Shown piece by piece: positions 44,729-52,756 of a stretch of 60,403 nt of DNA; positions within the stretch are counted from its first letter, which is position 1, and the number at the start of each line of letters is the position of its first letter. A model generated the notes under the pieces. That model worked only from the letters and a program-made list of their open reading frames with translations. It did no database searches and had not been told where the DNA came from. Location of the stretch: positions 1 through 60,403 of the forward strand of contig JABMNK010000083.1 in the NCBI GenBank assembly GCA_013204595.1, read 5' to 3'. A program made the position numbers and the translations under genes. Source of the stretch: Flammeovirgaceae bacterium (lineage in GTDB: Bacteria > Bacteroidota > Bacteroidia > Cytophagales > Cyclobacteriaceae).

Positions 44729-46551
44729 TGGAAGATATCATTCGTGTCCTTCCTGAAAATATTGCCAACCAGATAGCCGCCGGTGAAGTAGTACAACGAC
44801 CCTCGTCAGCTGTAAAAGAGCTATTGGAAAATAGTATTGATGCAGCTGCCTCAGATATAACATTGGTCGTAAAAGAAGCGGGAAAGGTTTTGATCCAAGT
44901 GATCGATGATGGCAAAGGCATGACACCAAATGATGCCCTTATGAGTTTTGAAAGACATGCGACATCAAAATTAAAAGAAGCCAAAGATTTGTTCAAATTA
45001 AAATCAATGGGTTTTAGAGGGGAGGCGCTCGCCTCCATTGCGGCAGTCTCACAGGTAGAACTAAAAACAAAAGATGCCCACCATGAATTGGGTACTTTAT
45101 TGACAATTGAAGCAAGTGAAATTCGCAAGCAAGAATCCGTAGTCCTTCAAAAAGGCACCAGTATTTCTATCAGAAATCTTTTTTATAATGTTCCTGCTAG
45201 GCGAAATTTTTTAAAAAGTAATCCTGTGGAATTTCGTCACATCCATGAAGAATTTCAACGGGTAGCATTAGCAAATCCCCATATCAAATTTTCATTCTAT
45301 CACAACGAAGAAGAAATATATTGCCTTGAAAGTGGCAAACTGAGTAAACGAATTGTTCAACTCTTTGGGAAACAATATCAGCAACAATTGATCCCCTGTG
45401 AAGAATCCACTTCTTCCATTCGAGTTACCGGCTACTTAGGAAAACCTGAATTCGCAAAAAAAACACGTGGTGAGCAGTTTTTTTTTGTCAACAATCGCTT
45501 CATAAAAAACGCCTACCTAAACCACGCCGTCGTCAAAGCTTATGAAAATATGCTTAGCCCAGATTGGCATCCTTTCTATGTTCTGTTTATTGATATAGAT
45601 CCGAGTAAAGTAGATGTAAATGTACATCCCACTAAAACCGAAGTCAAATTCACAGATGACCGCATCTTGTATGGTATTATCTCCTCTGCCGTCAAGCAAT
45701 CACTTGCCACCTCCAATGTAGCCCCATCATTGGATTTTACTACCGATGTCAACTTTTCGCTATTTGCTTCCAAAAGCAACGATTATCGGGTCTCTGAATC
45801 CGATAAAAAATATACTGAATTCAAAAATATTCCTTCAGAACGCACTTCCTCAAAAAACTGGGAGCTACTATATGAGAATGCTCATAATGAAGATTCGCTA
45901 AGTAGAGAACATGCCAAAAAAGAACTGAGTACTCCTGAAAACGTACTGCTCAATAGCGAACTACCCATCGCCTCAGACAAAAATGAGGTAGGAAAAAATA
46001 CGTTGTGCATTCACAATCGGTTTTTGATCAGACAAGTTAAATCAGGTATGGTAGTCGTCGATCAAAGAGCGGCCCATGAACGCATACTATTTGAACGCTA
46101 CCTGGACCGTTACCAGCACCATCAGGGATTATCACAATCTTGCCTGTTTCCAAGCCAAGTCAACCTAAATGCTGCAGACTTTAATTTGGCCATGAGTTTA
46201 AAATCAGAAATCCAAAAGCTTGGTTTCGAATTTGAGGCCTTCGGAAAAGATTGTATTGTGATCAATGGCGTACCGCCTGAACTTGGAAAATTCTCTGAAA
46301 AAGAACTTTTCGAAGAGCTCCTAGAGCAATTTAAATGGAACCAATCTGAACTAACCCTCAATACCTTTGAGAATCTGGCACGATCATTGGCCAAACGAAC
46401 GGCAATTAAGATGGGTCAACAACTGGTAGATGAGGAAGTCAATAAAATATTTGACCTGCTTTTTGCCTGTCATCAGCCCAATTTTACCCCAGATGGTCAA
46501 GCAACTTTCGTAGTTTTGAGTCTGGATAAAATTATTTCCTTATTTAATTAA
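44728..46551 (+). CDS. mutL: DNA mismatch repair protein MutL
   Basis: Mismatch-repair mediator acting between MutS and downstream nicking or excision. The 607-residue protein has the GHKL ATPase domain (about 1-330) with NQIAAGEVVQRPSSAVKELLENS, DDGKGM and FRGEALASIA, a variable linker and the C-terminal dimerisation domain. The endonuclease metal site is DQRAAHERILFE (a DQHA-x2-E-x4-E variant) and the C-terminal CHQPNFTPDGQATFVVL resembles the second metal-binding block, so nicking activity is likely, as in Bacteroidota lacking MutH. Shares its start with the preceding stop. Confidence 0.96.
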   Translation: MEDIIRVLPENIANQIAAGEVVQRPSSAVKELLENSIDAAASDITLVVKEAGKVLIQVIDDGKGMTPNDALMSFERHATSKLKEAKDLFKLKSMGFRGEALASIAAVSQVELKTKDAHHELGTLLTIEASEIRKQESVVLQKGTSISIRNLFYNVPARRNFLKSNPVEFRHIHEEFQRVALANPHIKFSFYHNEEEIYCLESGKLSKRIVQLFGKQYQQQLIPCEESTSSIRVTGYLGKPEFAKKTRGEQFFFVNNRFIKNAYLNHAVVKAYENMLSPDWHPFYVLFIDIDPSKVDVNVHPTKTEVKFTDDRILYGIISSAVKQSLATSNVAPSLDFTTDVNFSLFASKSNDYRVSESDKKYTEFKNIPSERTSSKNWELLYENAHNEDSLSREHAKKELSTPENVLLNSELPIASDKNEVGKNTLCIHNRFLIRQVKSGMVVVDQRAAHERILFERYLDRYQHHQGLSQSCLFPSQVNLNAADFNLAMSLKSEIQKLGFEFEAFGKDCIVINGVPPELGKFSEKELFEELLEQFKWNQSELTLNTFENLARSLAKRTAIKMGQQLVDEEVNKIFDLLFACHQPNFTPDGQATFVVLSLDKIISLFN

Positions 46552-46556
46552 AAAAC

Positions 46557-47357
46557 ATGTTCGGCAGACTAACACCCATTGTAAAATACATTTTGATCAT
46601 CAATGTGATTATTTTTCTAGTCCAATCCCTGCTGAATTTACCCTTTTCGCAGCTTTTCGGACTACGGGTTGTTTTTTCAAATGAATTCGCTCCAGTTCAA
46701 TTTCTTACCTACATGTGGCTGCATGCAAATTTTAGTCATTTACTTGGCAACATGTTTGCCGTTTTCGTTTTTGGGCCATTATTGGAGCAAACCTTTGGGG
46801 GGAAAAACTTTTTAATTTTTTATCTCGTCTGCGGTATCGGTGCTGGCATTCTGTTTGGAGGGGCCAATTTCACTGAAAAATACCAATTGAAGGTGGATAC
46901 TGAATCTTTCATGGCGGATCCAACGCCCGAAAAATTCAGTATTTATATCTCTGAATACAAATCAAGGCGATTTAATCTTCAAGTGCTCGCAGAACTCTCC
47001 GATGGCTATTATGAAAACCCAAATGAACCAGATTATCGCAGTCGAACCATTAATGCCGTTTCACAAATTTTTGAAATTACCACCAATGTGCCTATGGTCG
47101 GTGCTTCGGGCGCCGTTTATGGCATATTAATGGCCTTTGCGCTACTCTTTCCCAACCTACAACTCTTTCTCTTATTACCACCCATACCAATCAGGGCAAA
47201 ATACTTGGTGTTTATTTATGGGGCCATAGAACTTTACTCTGAAATAAATCGTACAGAAGGAGATAATGTGGCCCACCTGGCCCACCTAGGAGGTATGCTC
47301 ATCGCATTTGTACTGATCAAGATTTGGAAAAACAATGGTACCATCAAATATTACTAA
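46557..47357 (+). CDS. Rhomboid-family intramembrane serine protease (first copy)
   Basis: A 266-residue polytopic membrane protease with about six helices. The active site is intact: Ser184 in GASGAVYG and His243 in HLAHLGG, with an early WLHANFSHLLGNM segment that supplies the conserved HxxHLxxN block. A soluble insertion (about 110-165) sits between helices, as in many Bacteroidota rhomboids. It follows mutL by 5 nt and precedes a second rhomboid by 6 nt. Confidence 0.92.
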   Translation: MFGRLTPIVKYILIINVIIFLVQSLLNLPFSQLFGLRVVFSNEFAPVQFLTYMWLHANFSHLLGNMFAVFVFGPLLEQTFGGKNFLIFYLVCGIGAGILFGGANFTEKYQLKVDTESFMADPTPEKFSIYISEYKSRRFNLQVLAELSDGYYENPNEPDYRSRTINAVSQIFEITTNVPMVGASGAVYGILMAFALLFPNLQLFLLLPPIPIRAKYLVFIYGAIELYSEINRTEGDNVAHLAHLGGMLIAFVLIKIWKNNGTIKYY

Positions 47358-47363
47358 ACCATT

Positions 47364-48287
47364 ATGATAAATAATAGCTTACTTGAGGAATTTAAAAACG
47401 CTTGGAACAAACCCAACAATGCCATCGCACAGATCATTCTGATCAATGTCGGCCTTTTTATGACCCTTTTGATACTGAAAATCACATTAACCTTAGCGGG
47501 AAGTGGTATTTTTTATAACTACCTTCTTCAGCATTTGATGCTCCCTGCCGATCTAAATTCCTTCATTATTCAACCTTGGTCAATCATTACCTATTTTTTC
47601 TTACATGAGGAAATTTTTCATATCATCTTCAATATGCTGGTATTCTACTGGTTTGGGAAATTAATTGCAGAGTATTTGGGTAGTGCAAAAGTAATCGCTT
47701 TATATGTCCTTGGGGGACTTTCAGGAGGTGTGCTCTATCTATTAATTTACAATTTGATCCCTTATTATGAAGGGCAACAAATAGCTAAAATGCTAGGGGC
47801 ATCGGCTGGGGTTTATGCAATTGTCACTGCTGCCGCTACTTTTCTGCCAAACTATACTTTTTATTTGCTTTTCATAGGGCCTGTAAAAATCAAATATATC
47901 GCATTATTTTATGTGCTGCTTTCATTTTCCCAAACTATAGGCCCCAATGCTGGGGGCGAATGGGCACATTTGGCAGGTGCCGCCATGGGCTATTTGTATA
48001 TCACACAACTACAAAAAGGACAGGACTTAGGTGGCTGGATCATGAAGGTCATTCGATTTTTCAAAAGTTTTCTCATACAATCACCAACCATAAAGGTTTC
48101 CCATAGAAGTAGTACAAAAAAAACTCCCCAATCTTCGGTAAAAAAGAACGCCTCCAATAGCACTTCCACGGCAGTTTTGACAGATCAGGATGAAATTGAC
48201 GTGATTTTAGATAAAATATCGCATGGTGGTTATGAAAGTCTGACCAAAGAGGAAAAACAAAAGCTTTTCAACGCAAGCAAAAAATAG
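47364..48287 (+). CDS. Rhomboid-family intramembrane serine protease (second copy)
   Basis: A 307-residue rhomboid with six or so helices (to about 225) and a basic, serine-rich cytoplasmic tail (RSSTKKTPQSSVKKNASNS). The dyad is Ser147 (GASAGVYA) and His202 (EWAHLAGAAMG), and the FFLHEEIFHIIFNML block is present. Tail and sequence differ clearly from the first copy, so this is an old duplication or two independent family members. It converges on rlmN with 2 nt between stops. Confidence 0.92.
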   Translation: MINNSLLEEFKNAWNKPNNAIAQIILINVGLFMTLLILKITLTLAGSGIFYNYLLQHLMLPADLNSFIIQPWSIITYFFLHEEIFHIIFNMLVFYWFGKLIAEYLGSAKVIALYVLGGLSGGVLYLLIYNLIPYYEGQQIAKMLGASAGVYAIVTAAATFLPNYTFYLLFIGPVKIKYIALFYVLLSFSQTIGPNAGGEWAHLAGAAMGYLYITQLQKGQDLGGWIMKVIRFFKSFLIQSPTIKVSHRSSTKKTPQSSVKKNASNSTSTAVLTDQDEIDVILDKISHGGYESLTKEEKQKLFNASKK

Positions 48288-48289
48288 CT

Positions 48290-49321
48290 CTATAATTTAT
48301 TTGCTAGCTGTCCACAGGCTGCGTCAATGTCTTTTCCACGACTACGTCTCACGTTCACGATGAGTTTTTTTGATCTCAAAAAAGTAGCAAATCTTTCGAG
48401 TTTATCTTCTTCCGTATTTTGATAATTCGCCTCAGCAATCGGATTATATTCAATGATATTTATTTTGACGGGTATGTTCTTACTGAACTGCCACAACTCC
48501 TGGGCATCCTCGAGACTATCGTTGAAGTTATTAAAAACGATGTATTCAAAGGTGATTTGATTCTTCGTTTTTTGATAAAAATAAATCAAGGCCTCTTTGA
48601 GTACTTCCAATGTATTGGTCTCATTGATCGGCATGATTTGATTCCTTTTGGTGTCATTTGCCGCGTGCAGCGATAGTGCCAAATTGAATTTTACACGATC
48701 ATCGGCAAGTTTATTGATCATTTTTGCGATACCGGCGGTTGAAACAGTAATGCGCTTCGGCGAAATATTTAAACCATCGGGCGCAGTAATTCTTTCAATC
48801 CCTTGAATGACGTTTTTGTAATTTAATAAGGGCTCTCCCATCCCCATAAAAACAATATTGGTAAGTGGGGTTTTGAAATGAGCTTGTGCCTGTTGGTCAA
48901 TGGCCACTACCTGATCATAAATCTCAGCAGGATCTAAGTTTCTCTTTCGATCCATATAGCCCGTTGCACAAAATTTACAGGTTAAAGAACAACCCACTTG
49001 AGATGATACGCATGCAGTCATCCGGTCATCAGCAGGAATTAACACCCCTTCAATCAACTCTTGATCGTACAAAGAAAAAGCTAGCTTAATGGTGCCGTCA
49101 TTTGACTTTTGATGGGTATGTATGGTGATGGGGCGAAATTCAAAATCTTTAGTTAATTGCACCCTTAGCGCAAGCGACAAATTGGACATCTCCTCAAAAG
49201 AATGCGCTGACTTTTCCCAAAGCCACTGCCAGATTTGTTTTCCCCGAAAAGCCTTATCTCCTACCTCTATAACGTAGGCCATCAATTCAGTAAGCGCCAA
49301 CTTGCGGATATCTTGCTTCAT
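48290..49321 (-). CDS. rlmN: 23S rRNA A2503 / tRNA A37 methyltransferase RlmN
   Basis: Radical SAM enzyme that methylates C2 of A2503 in 23S rRNA and A37 in some tRNAs. The 343-residue protein contains the cluster motif CSLTCKFC (C-x3-C-x2-C), the N-terminal SLRVQLT-type region, FMGMGEPLLNY, and ISPKRITVSTAGI. The methyl-carrying cysteine near the C-terminus is present (DAACGQL). Length is normal. A TAACTTTG box ends 4 nt before the ATG. Confidence 0.96.
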   Translation of the reverse strand: MKQDIRKLALTELMAYVIEVGDKAFRGKQIWQWLWEKSAHSFEEMSNLSLALRVQLTKDFEFRPITIHTHQKSNDGTIKLAFSLYDQELIEGVLIPADDRMTACVSSQVGCSLTCKFCATGYMDRKRNLDPAEIYDQVVAIDQQAQAHFKTPLTNIVFMGMGEPLLNYKNVIQGIERITAPDGLNISPKRITVSTAGIAKMINKLADDRVKFNLALSLHAANDTKRNQIMPINETNTLEVLKEALIYFYQKTKNQITFEYIVFNNFNDSLEDAQELWQFSKNIPVKINIIEYNPIAEANYQNTEEDKLERFATFLRSKKLIVNVRRSRGKDIDAACGQLANKL

Positions 49322-49325
49322 ATAG

Positions 49326-49333
49326 CAAAGTTA
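49326..49333 (-). promoter_or_regulatory. Candidate -7 box immediately before rlmN (leaderless?)
   Basis: Minus-strand TAACTTTG fits TAnnTTTG with only four bases (CTAT) before the ATG. If used, the transcript would begin near the start codon, i.e. be nearly leaderless. Confidence 0.3.
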
Positions 49334-49347
49334 GGGGGAATACCCCA

Positions 49348-51546
49348 CTATTCTACCACCAAAGTCCGGATCTCCTGGACCAATTCTCCAGATGGCCCAA
49401 TTCCAGTCATTAGGACTTCAAAAGTTCCTACAACATCGGAAGTATAAAAACCCAATTTTTGATTTAAATGAGCGATATCTCTAAATTGCCAAGACAGGAT
49501 CTTGCGCCTATCCGGAATTCTCATCTCTTTTGGTTGGTCATGATCGGGAGAAAAGTAAATTTTTTGCCTCTGGAGACCCTTATAGTTGTACTTAGTCCCT
49601 TGAGGTTTGAATCCATATAAATCCCCATCTTTGGTTTTTAATGAGATGATACCATCAAACATTGCGGCACCTATATAATACCGCTCCCCAAGAATTTGGA
49701 TATCACTAATGTTATAAGGAGAATATTCAAGTACCTCTTTGGGACTTGCTAATATTCCATCAAAAAGCACCAAATAACTACCTGATTGCTTGAAGTAGGT
49801 CAAGGCCTCTGGCCAATTTATTCGTAAATCATACTTCTGATCACTTTTACTGACACTCACCTCCGGTATCAATTCTATAAAAACATCTCTCATGGTGGGG
49901 AATCTTGTATACTCATCAAGATGATAATTTTTAAAATTCAGGATTTCATACTGAACCTGTTGATCATATAACATGGCATCCTTCTTCAAATGTTCATACG
50001 CATTTTCAATTTGTAGACCAATACTCTCCTGTTGAATTTGAACCACAGTGAGCGAATCATAACGAAGTGGCCAGTTTTCAAAATTGGGATATTCACTATA
50101 AAATTCTGAGTTCATCTCTACCTGATATTCAGTACCTTCAAAATCAAGTACCCTTATATACCCTTCTTTGTCCCCTGACACTTCTTCAATATTGAGCAAA
50201 AACTTACCTTGAGGATCCGTTGTGGCCAGACTCATTTCGTAAGCCTTGCCCGGAATAGAAAACACAACAATTTGATTGGAGATGTTGGCGCCATTTTCCG
50301 CCCTAATAACGCCTTCAAGTAAATCATTACGGTATTCCGGCATTGTCGCTACCGTATCTATCAATAGCCATTCGGGCCAACCTACCTTTGACAAAATTAG
50401 CCAGTCATCTATATTGGCTTGATCTACCAAATCTGATCGCAAGGGCAGCGATATCAATTGACTATTTAGTTTATTCAAAGCAGGAGAACTTATTATGGAC
50501 TCCTTAGGTTTAACCACGATAGAAGAAACTATATTATCCGAATGTTGCCAGGGCAGTTCAACCATAGTTCTCTGCTTAGAACGTATTTTTTCCAAACTAG
50601 GTGAAGCTATTTGGCCATTATAAAATAGTCTATTGGCTTGCATTTTGCCCTTCGTATCGAAATATTCTACACTATATAATCCACTAGGTATATTCTTTTT
50701 TTCTATAATGATAGATTTATCAAGACCAAGGCTCTCCTGTAAATAAACCTTATAGCGATCTCTAATTTTCAAAATCCCCTTATTTTCAATCGACGCTGCT
50801 TGCTGTCTACTCACCTTCAAAACAAAGCTCCCTGAAACATCCACTACTGAAATGCCAATACAGTCTTTACATGCCATTGGCAGATTTATGAATTTAAAAT
50901 CACCAAAAGCCTCCTCATATACCATTCTATATTGTGTCTCAGCGTCAGGTGTCAAATAAAATGTTGCCATCCCCTTTTTCGAAGCTATGTCCGCCAACGT
51001 ATTGCCTACATCGTCCACAATCTTGGCTTTAAAATCAATTCCTTCCAGCAAATGGTTTGTATAACGTACCACGACCTTATTTTTGACTCCTGCAACTAAC
51101 GAGCCACTCTCTGGATGAAAATTCATTTTGGCGTCTTCTAAAGGGGTTGAAGTATATTCCTCAAAAGGATTATAAATGCTAATAGGTACATGATAATAGT
51201 CGCCAAAATTTTTCATCCATCCGGTATAGGCCACCAACTGATAACTACCAGATTCAATTAAACTAGTTATGAAAAAATCTCCAGCCCCTTGGCCATTTTC
51301 AATCTTTACTTTTGATTGCAAGATCGGTTTTTGCGCATCATCTAGTAATTCTACATAAAGGATGGAACTTAAATTTGAAAGCTTCCCAGTCGCTTTGCTC
51401 CGTACCAAAGCATGGAAAAGAATGCGATCCCCTGAAACAAAGCGATCCCCACTGGTTTGCAGCAATACTTCTTCATAAATATTTTCTTGTGCATTTGCAG
51501 ATAAATGAACAACTATTAAGAGCGATATGAACGAGTACTTCCACAT
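49348..51546 (-). CDS. Large exported protein, MG2-like start, part of the TonB receptor operon
   Basis: A 732-residue exported protein with signal peptide (MWKYSFISLLIVVHLSANAQ). The N-terminal region (about 25-130) resembles an alpha-2-macroglobulin-like MG2 domain (LLQTSGDRFVSGDRILFHALV, then ESGSYQLVAYTGW). Mid-protein Ig- or carboxypeptidase-like beta domains follow (SNQIVVFSIPGKAYEM, DPQGKFLLN), and the C-terminal third recalls a TonB plug-like region (DISDIQILGERYYIGAAMF). Its start lies 1 nt after the DUF4249 stop. Related large Bacteroidota proteins occur beside TonB receptors; role unknown. Confidence 0.75.
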   Translation of the reverse strand: MWKYSFISLLIVVHLSANAQENIYEEVLLQTSGDRFVSGDRILFHALVRSKATGKLSNLSSILYVELLDDAQKPILQSKVKIENGQGAGDFFITSLIESGSYQLVAYTGWMKNFGDYYHVPISIYNPFEEYTSTPLEDAKMNFHPESGSLVAGVKNKVVVRYTNHLLEGIDFKAKIVDDVGNTLADIASKKGMATFYLTPDAETQYRMVYEEAFGDFKFINLPMACKDCIGISVVDVSGSFVLKVSRQQAASIENKGILKIRDRYKVYLQESLGLDKSIIIEKKNIPSGLYSVEYFDTKGKMQANRLFYNGQIASPSLEKIRSKQRTMVELPWQHSDNIVSSIVVKPKESIISSPALNKLNSQLISLPLRSDLVDQANIDDWLILSKVGWPEWLLIDTVATMPEYRNDLLEGVIRAENGANISNQIVVFSIPGKAYEMSLATTDPQGKFLLNIEEVSGDKEGYIRVLDFEGTEYQVEMNSEFYSEYPNFENWPLRYDSLTVVQIQQESIGLQIENAYEHLKKDAMLYDQQVQYEILNFKNYHLDEYTRFPTMRDVFIELIPEVSVSKSDQKYDLRINWPEALTYFKQSGSYLVLFDGILASPKEVLEYSPYNISDIQILGERYYIGAAMFDGIISLKTKDGDLYGFKPQGTKYNYKGLQRQKIYFSPDHDQPKEMRIPDRRKILSWQFRDIAHLNQKLGFYTSDVVGTFEVLMTGIGPSGELVQEIRTLVVE

Positions 51547-51547
51547 A

Positions 51548-52756
51548 TTATTCCCAAAAATTTGGTACTTCTATATTGCCTTGAATCCGACAGTCCGTGC
51601 AGCCCTCTGGAAGCATTACATACAGACCCAGAGCCAAATCAAAAGTCCATATTCCCTTTCCCGCCGACAGATATGAACTAAAATAGTTCTCTAAATCTGA
51701 TGTCGGAATAGAATCTGCAATCCCATTAATACTAATGTTGCACCCTCTAAACAAGGGAGGAATATTGAATCCCTCTGCAAGAAAATTTCTAGACTCAAAA
51801 AATGCCAATTTGGACGATACGCCTGAGACTTCAAAATTGCCCATTACCGATTCCTGAGGATCTGTTAAAGCCTCAATATTACCCACAATATTTCCTTTTT
51901 GCTTATCAAATAGTGACCCGCCAGATTCATTATTTTCTTTCAGTCTCTTGTAATACTGATAGGTATCTGTAGATACAGCGTATTGCTTAATATTTACTGC
52001 CGTCTTAAAGGCTAAATTAGGATCATCTTCATTAATAAAATGGACTGGAAATTCAGTCAATTTAGGTTTATTTAACTCTAGAGAAGAGCCTACCAACAAA
52101 GAATTGCTAGTGTCTCCTCTGAAACACTTCTCTACACTCAGCAAATCTGTGGTTGCTCTTGCAATCGCCGTTTCAGTCTTTTCATCCCAAAAATAGGATG
52201 AGGCATATGGGACTCTCCACTCGTAGGTTTCCTCCCAGACATACCTAAACGTACTAACTTCGTAATCACTCCAGTCAGTGTCAATAAATAGCTGAACCCC
52301 ATTCAATAATTCCCCGCTCTCTTTAGAGGGTAGTTGAAGGTATCGCCCATACAAACTGTCAATGGGAGGCGCCGCATTCAAGGTTTGCTCGGTAGATAGA
52401 TATTCATGACCATTTTTGGTCTTGATCCTCAAACGATAGCTTTCACCAACAATCCCTTCATAGGTAGACGCCGTCGCATAGTTGCCCGGTTGCCATTCTG
52501 TTAAAGTGACGATATTCCCATCACCAGACTCAATGCTTACTATGGCCCCATCAACGGTCGTTAGATCTCTCGTCCCTAGTCCGTAGGTATAAGATAATAA
52601 TATATTGTGAACCTTTGCTTCATTGGTCAACACCGCATCCACCACCAATAGAGGATCTCCATTAATATCAATTGAATTGTAATCATAGGGTTCTATGCAA
52701 GCAAACAGCACTGCTAAAATCAATAAATTAATCTTGTTTTTATTGCCCCGCATCAT
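51548..52756 (-). CDS. DUF4249 lipoprotein
   Basis: A 402-residue lipoprotein of the DUF4249 family. A signal of about 20 residues ends in LFAC, a good lipobox, followed by EPYDYN. Ig-like beta segments (LLVVDAVLTNE, VSIESGDGNIVTLTEW, GESYRLRIKTKNGHEYLS) and the ending EGCTDCRIQGNIEVPNFWE (a CTDC motif near the end) are characteristic. In Bacteroidota DUF4249 genes accompany TonB receptors much as SusD does SusC, so it is probably on the surface. It overlaps the receptor gene by 4 nt and precedes the MG2-like gene. Confidence 0.9.
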   Translation of the reverse strand: MMRGNKNKINLLILAVLFACIEPYDYNSIDINGDPLLVVDAVLTNEAKVHNILLSYTYGLGTRDLTTVDGAIVSIESGDGNIVTLTEWQPGNYATASTYEGIVGESYRLRIKTKNGHEYLSTEQTLNAAPPIDSLYGRYLQLPSKESGELLNGVQLFIDTDWSDYEVSTFRYVWEETYEWRVPYASSYFWDEKTETAIARATTDLLSVEKCFRGDTSNSLLVGSSLELNKPKLTEFPVHFINEDDPNLAFKTAVNIKQYAVSTDTYQYYKRLKENNESGGSLFDKQKGNIVGNIEALTDPQESVMGNFEVSGVSSKLAFFESRNFLAEGFNIPPLFRGCNISINGIADSIPTSDLENYFSSYLSAGKGIWTFDLALGLYVMLPEGCTDCRIQGNIEVPNFWE

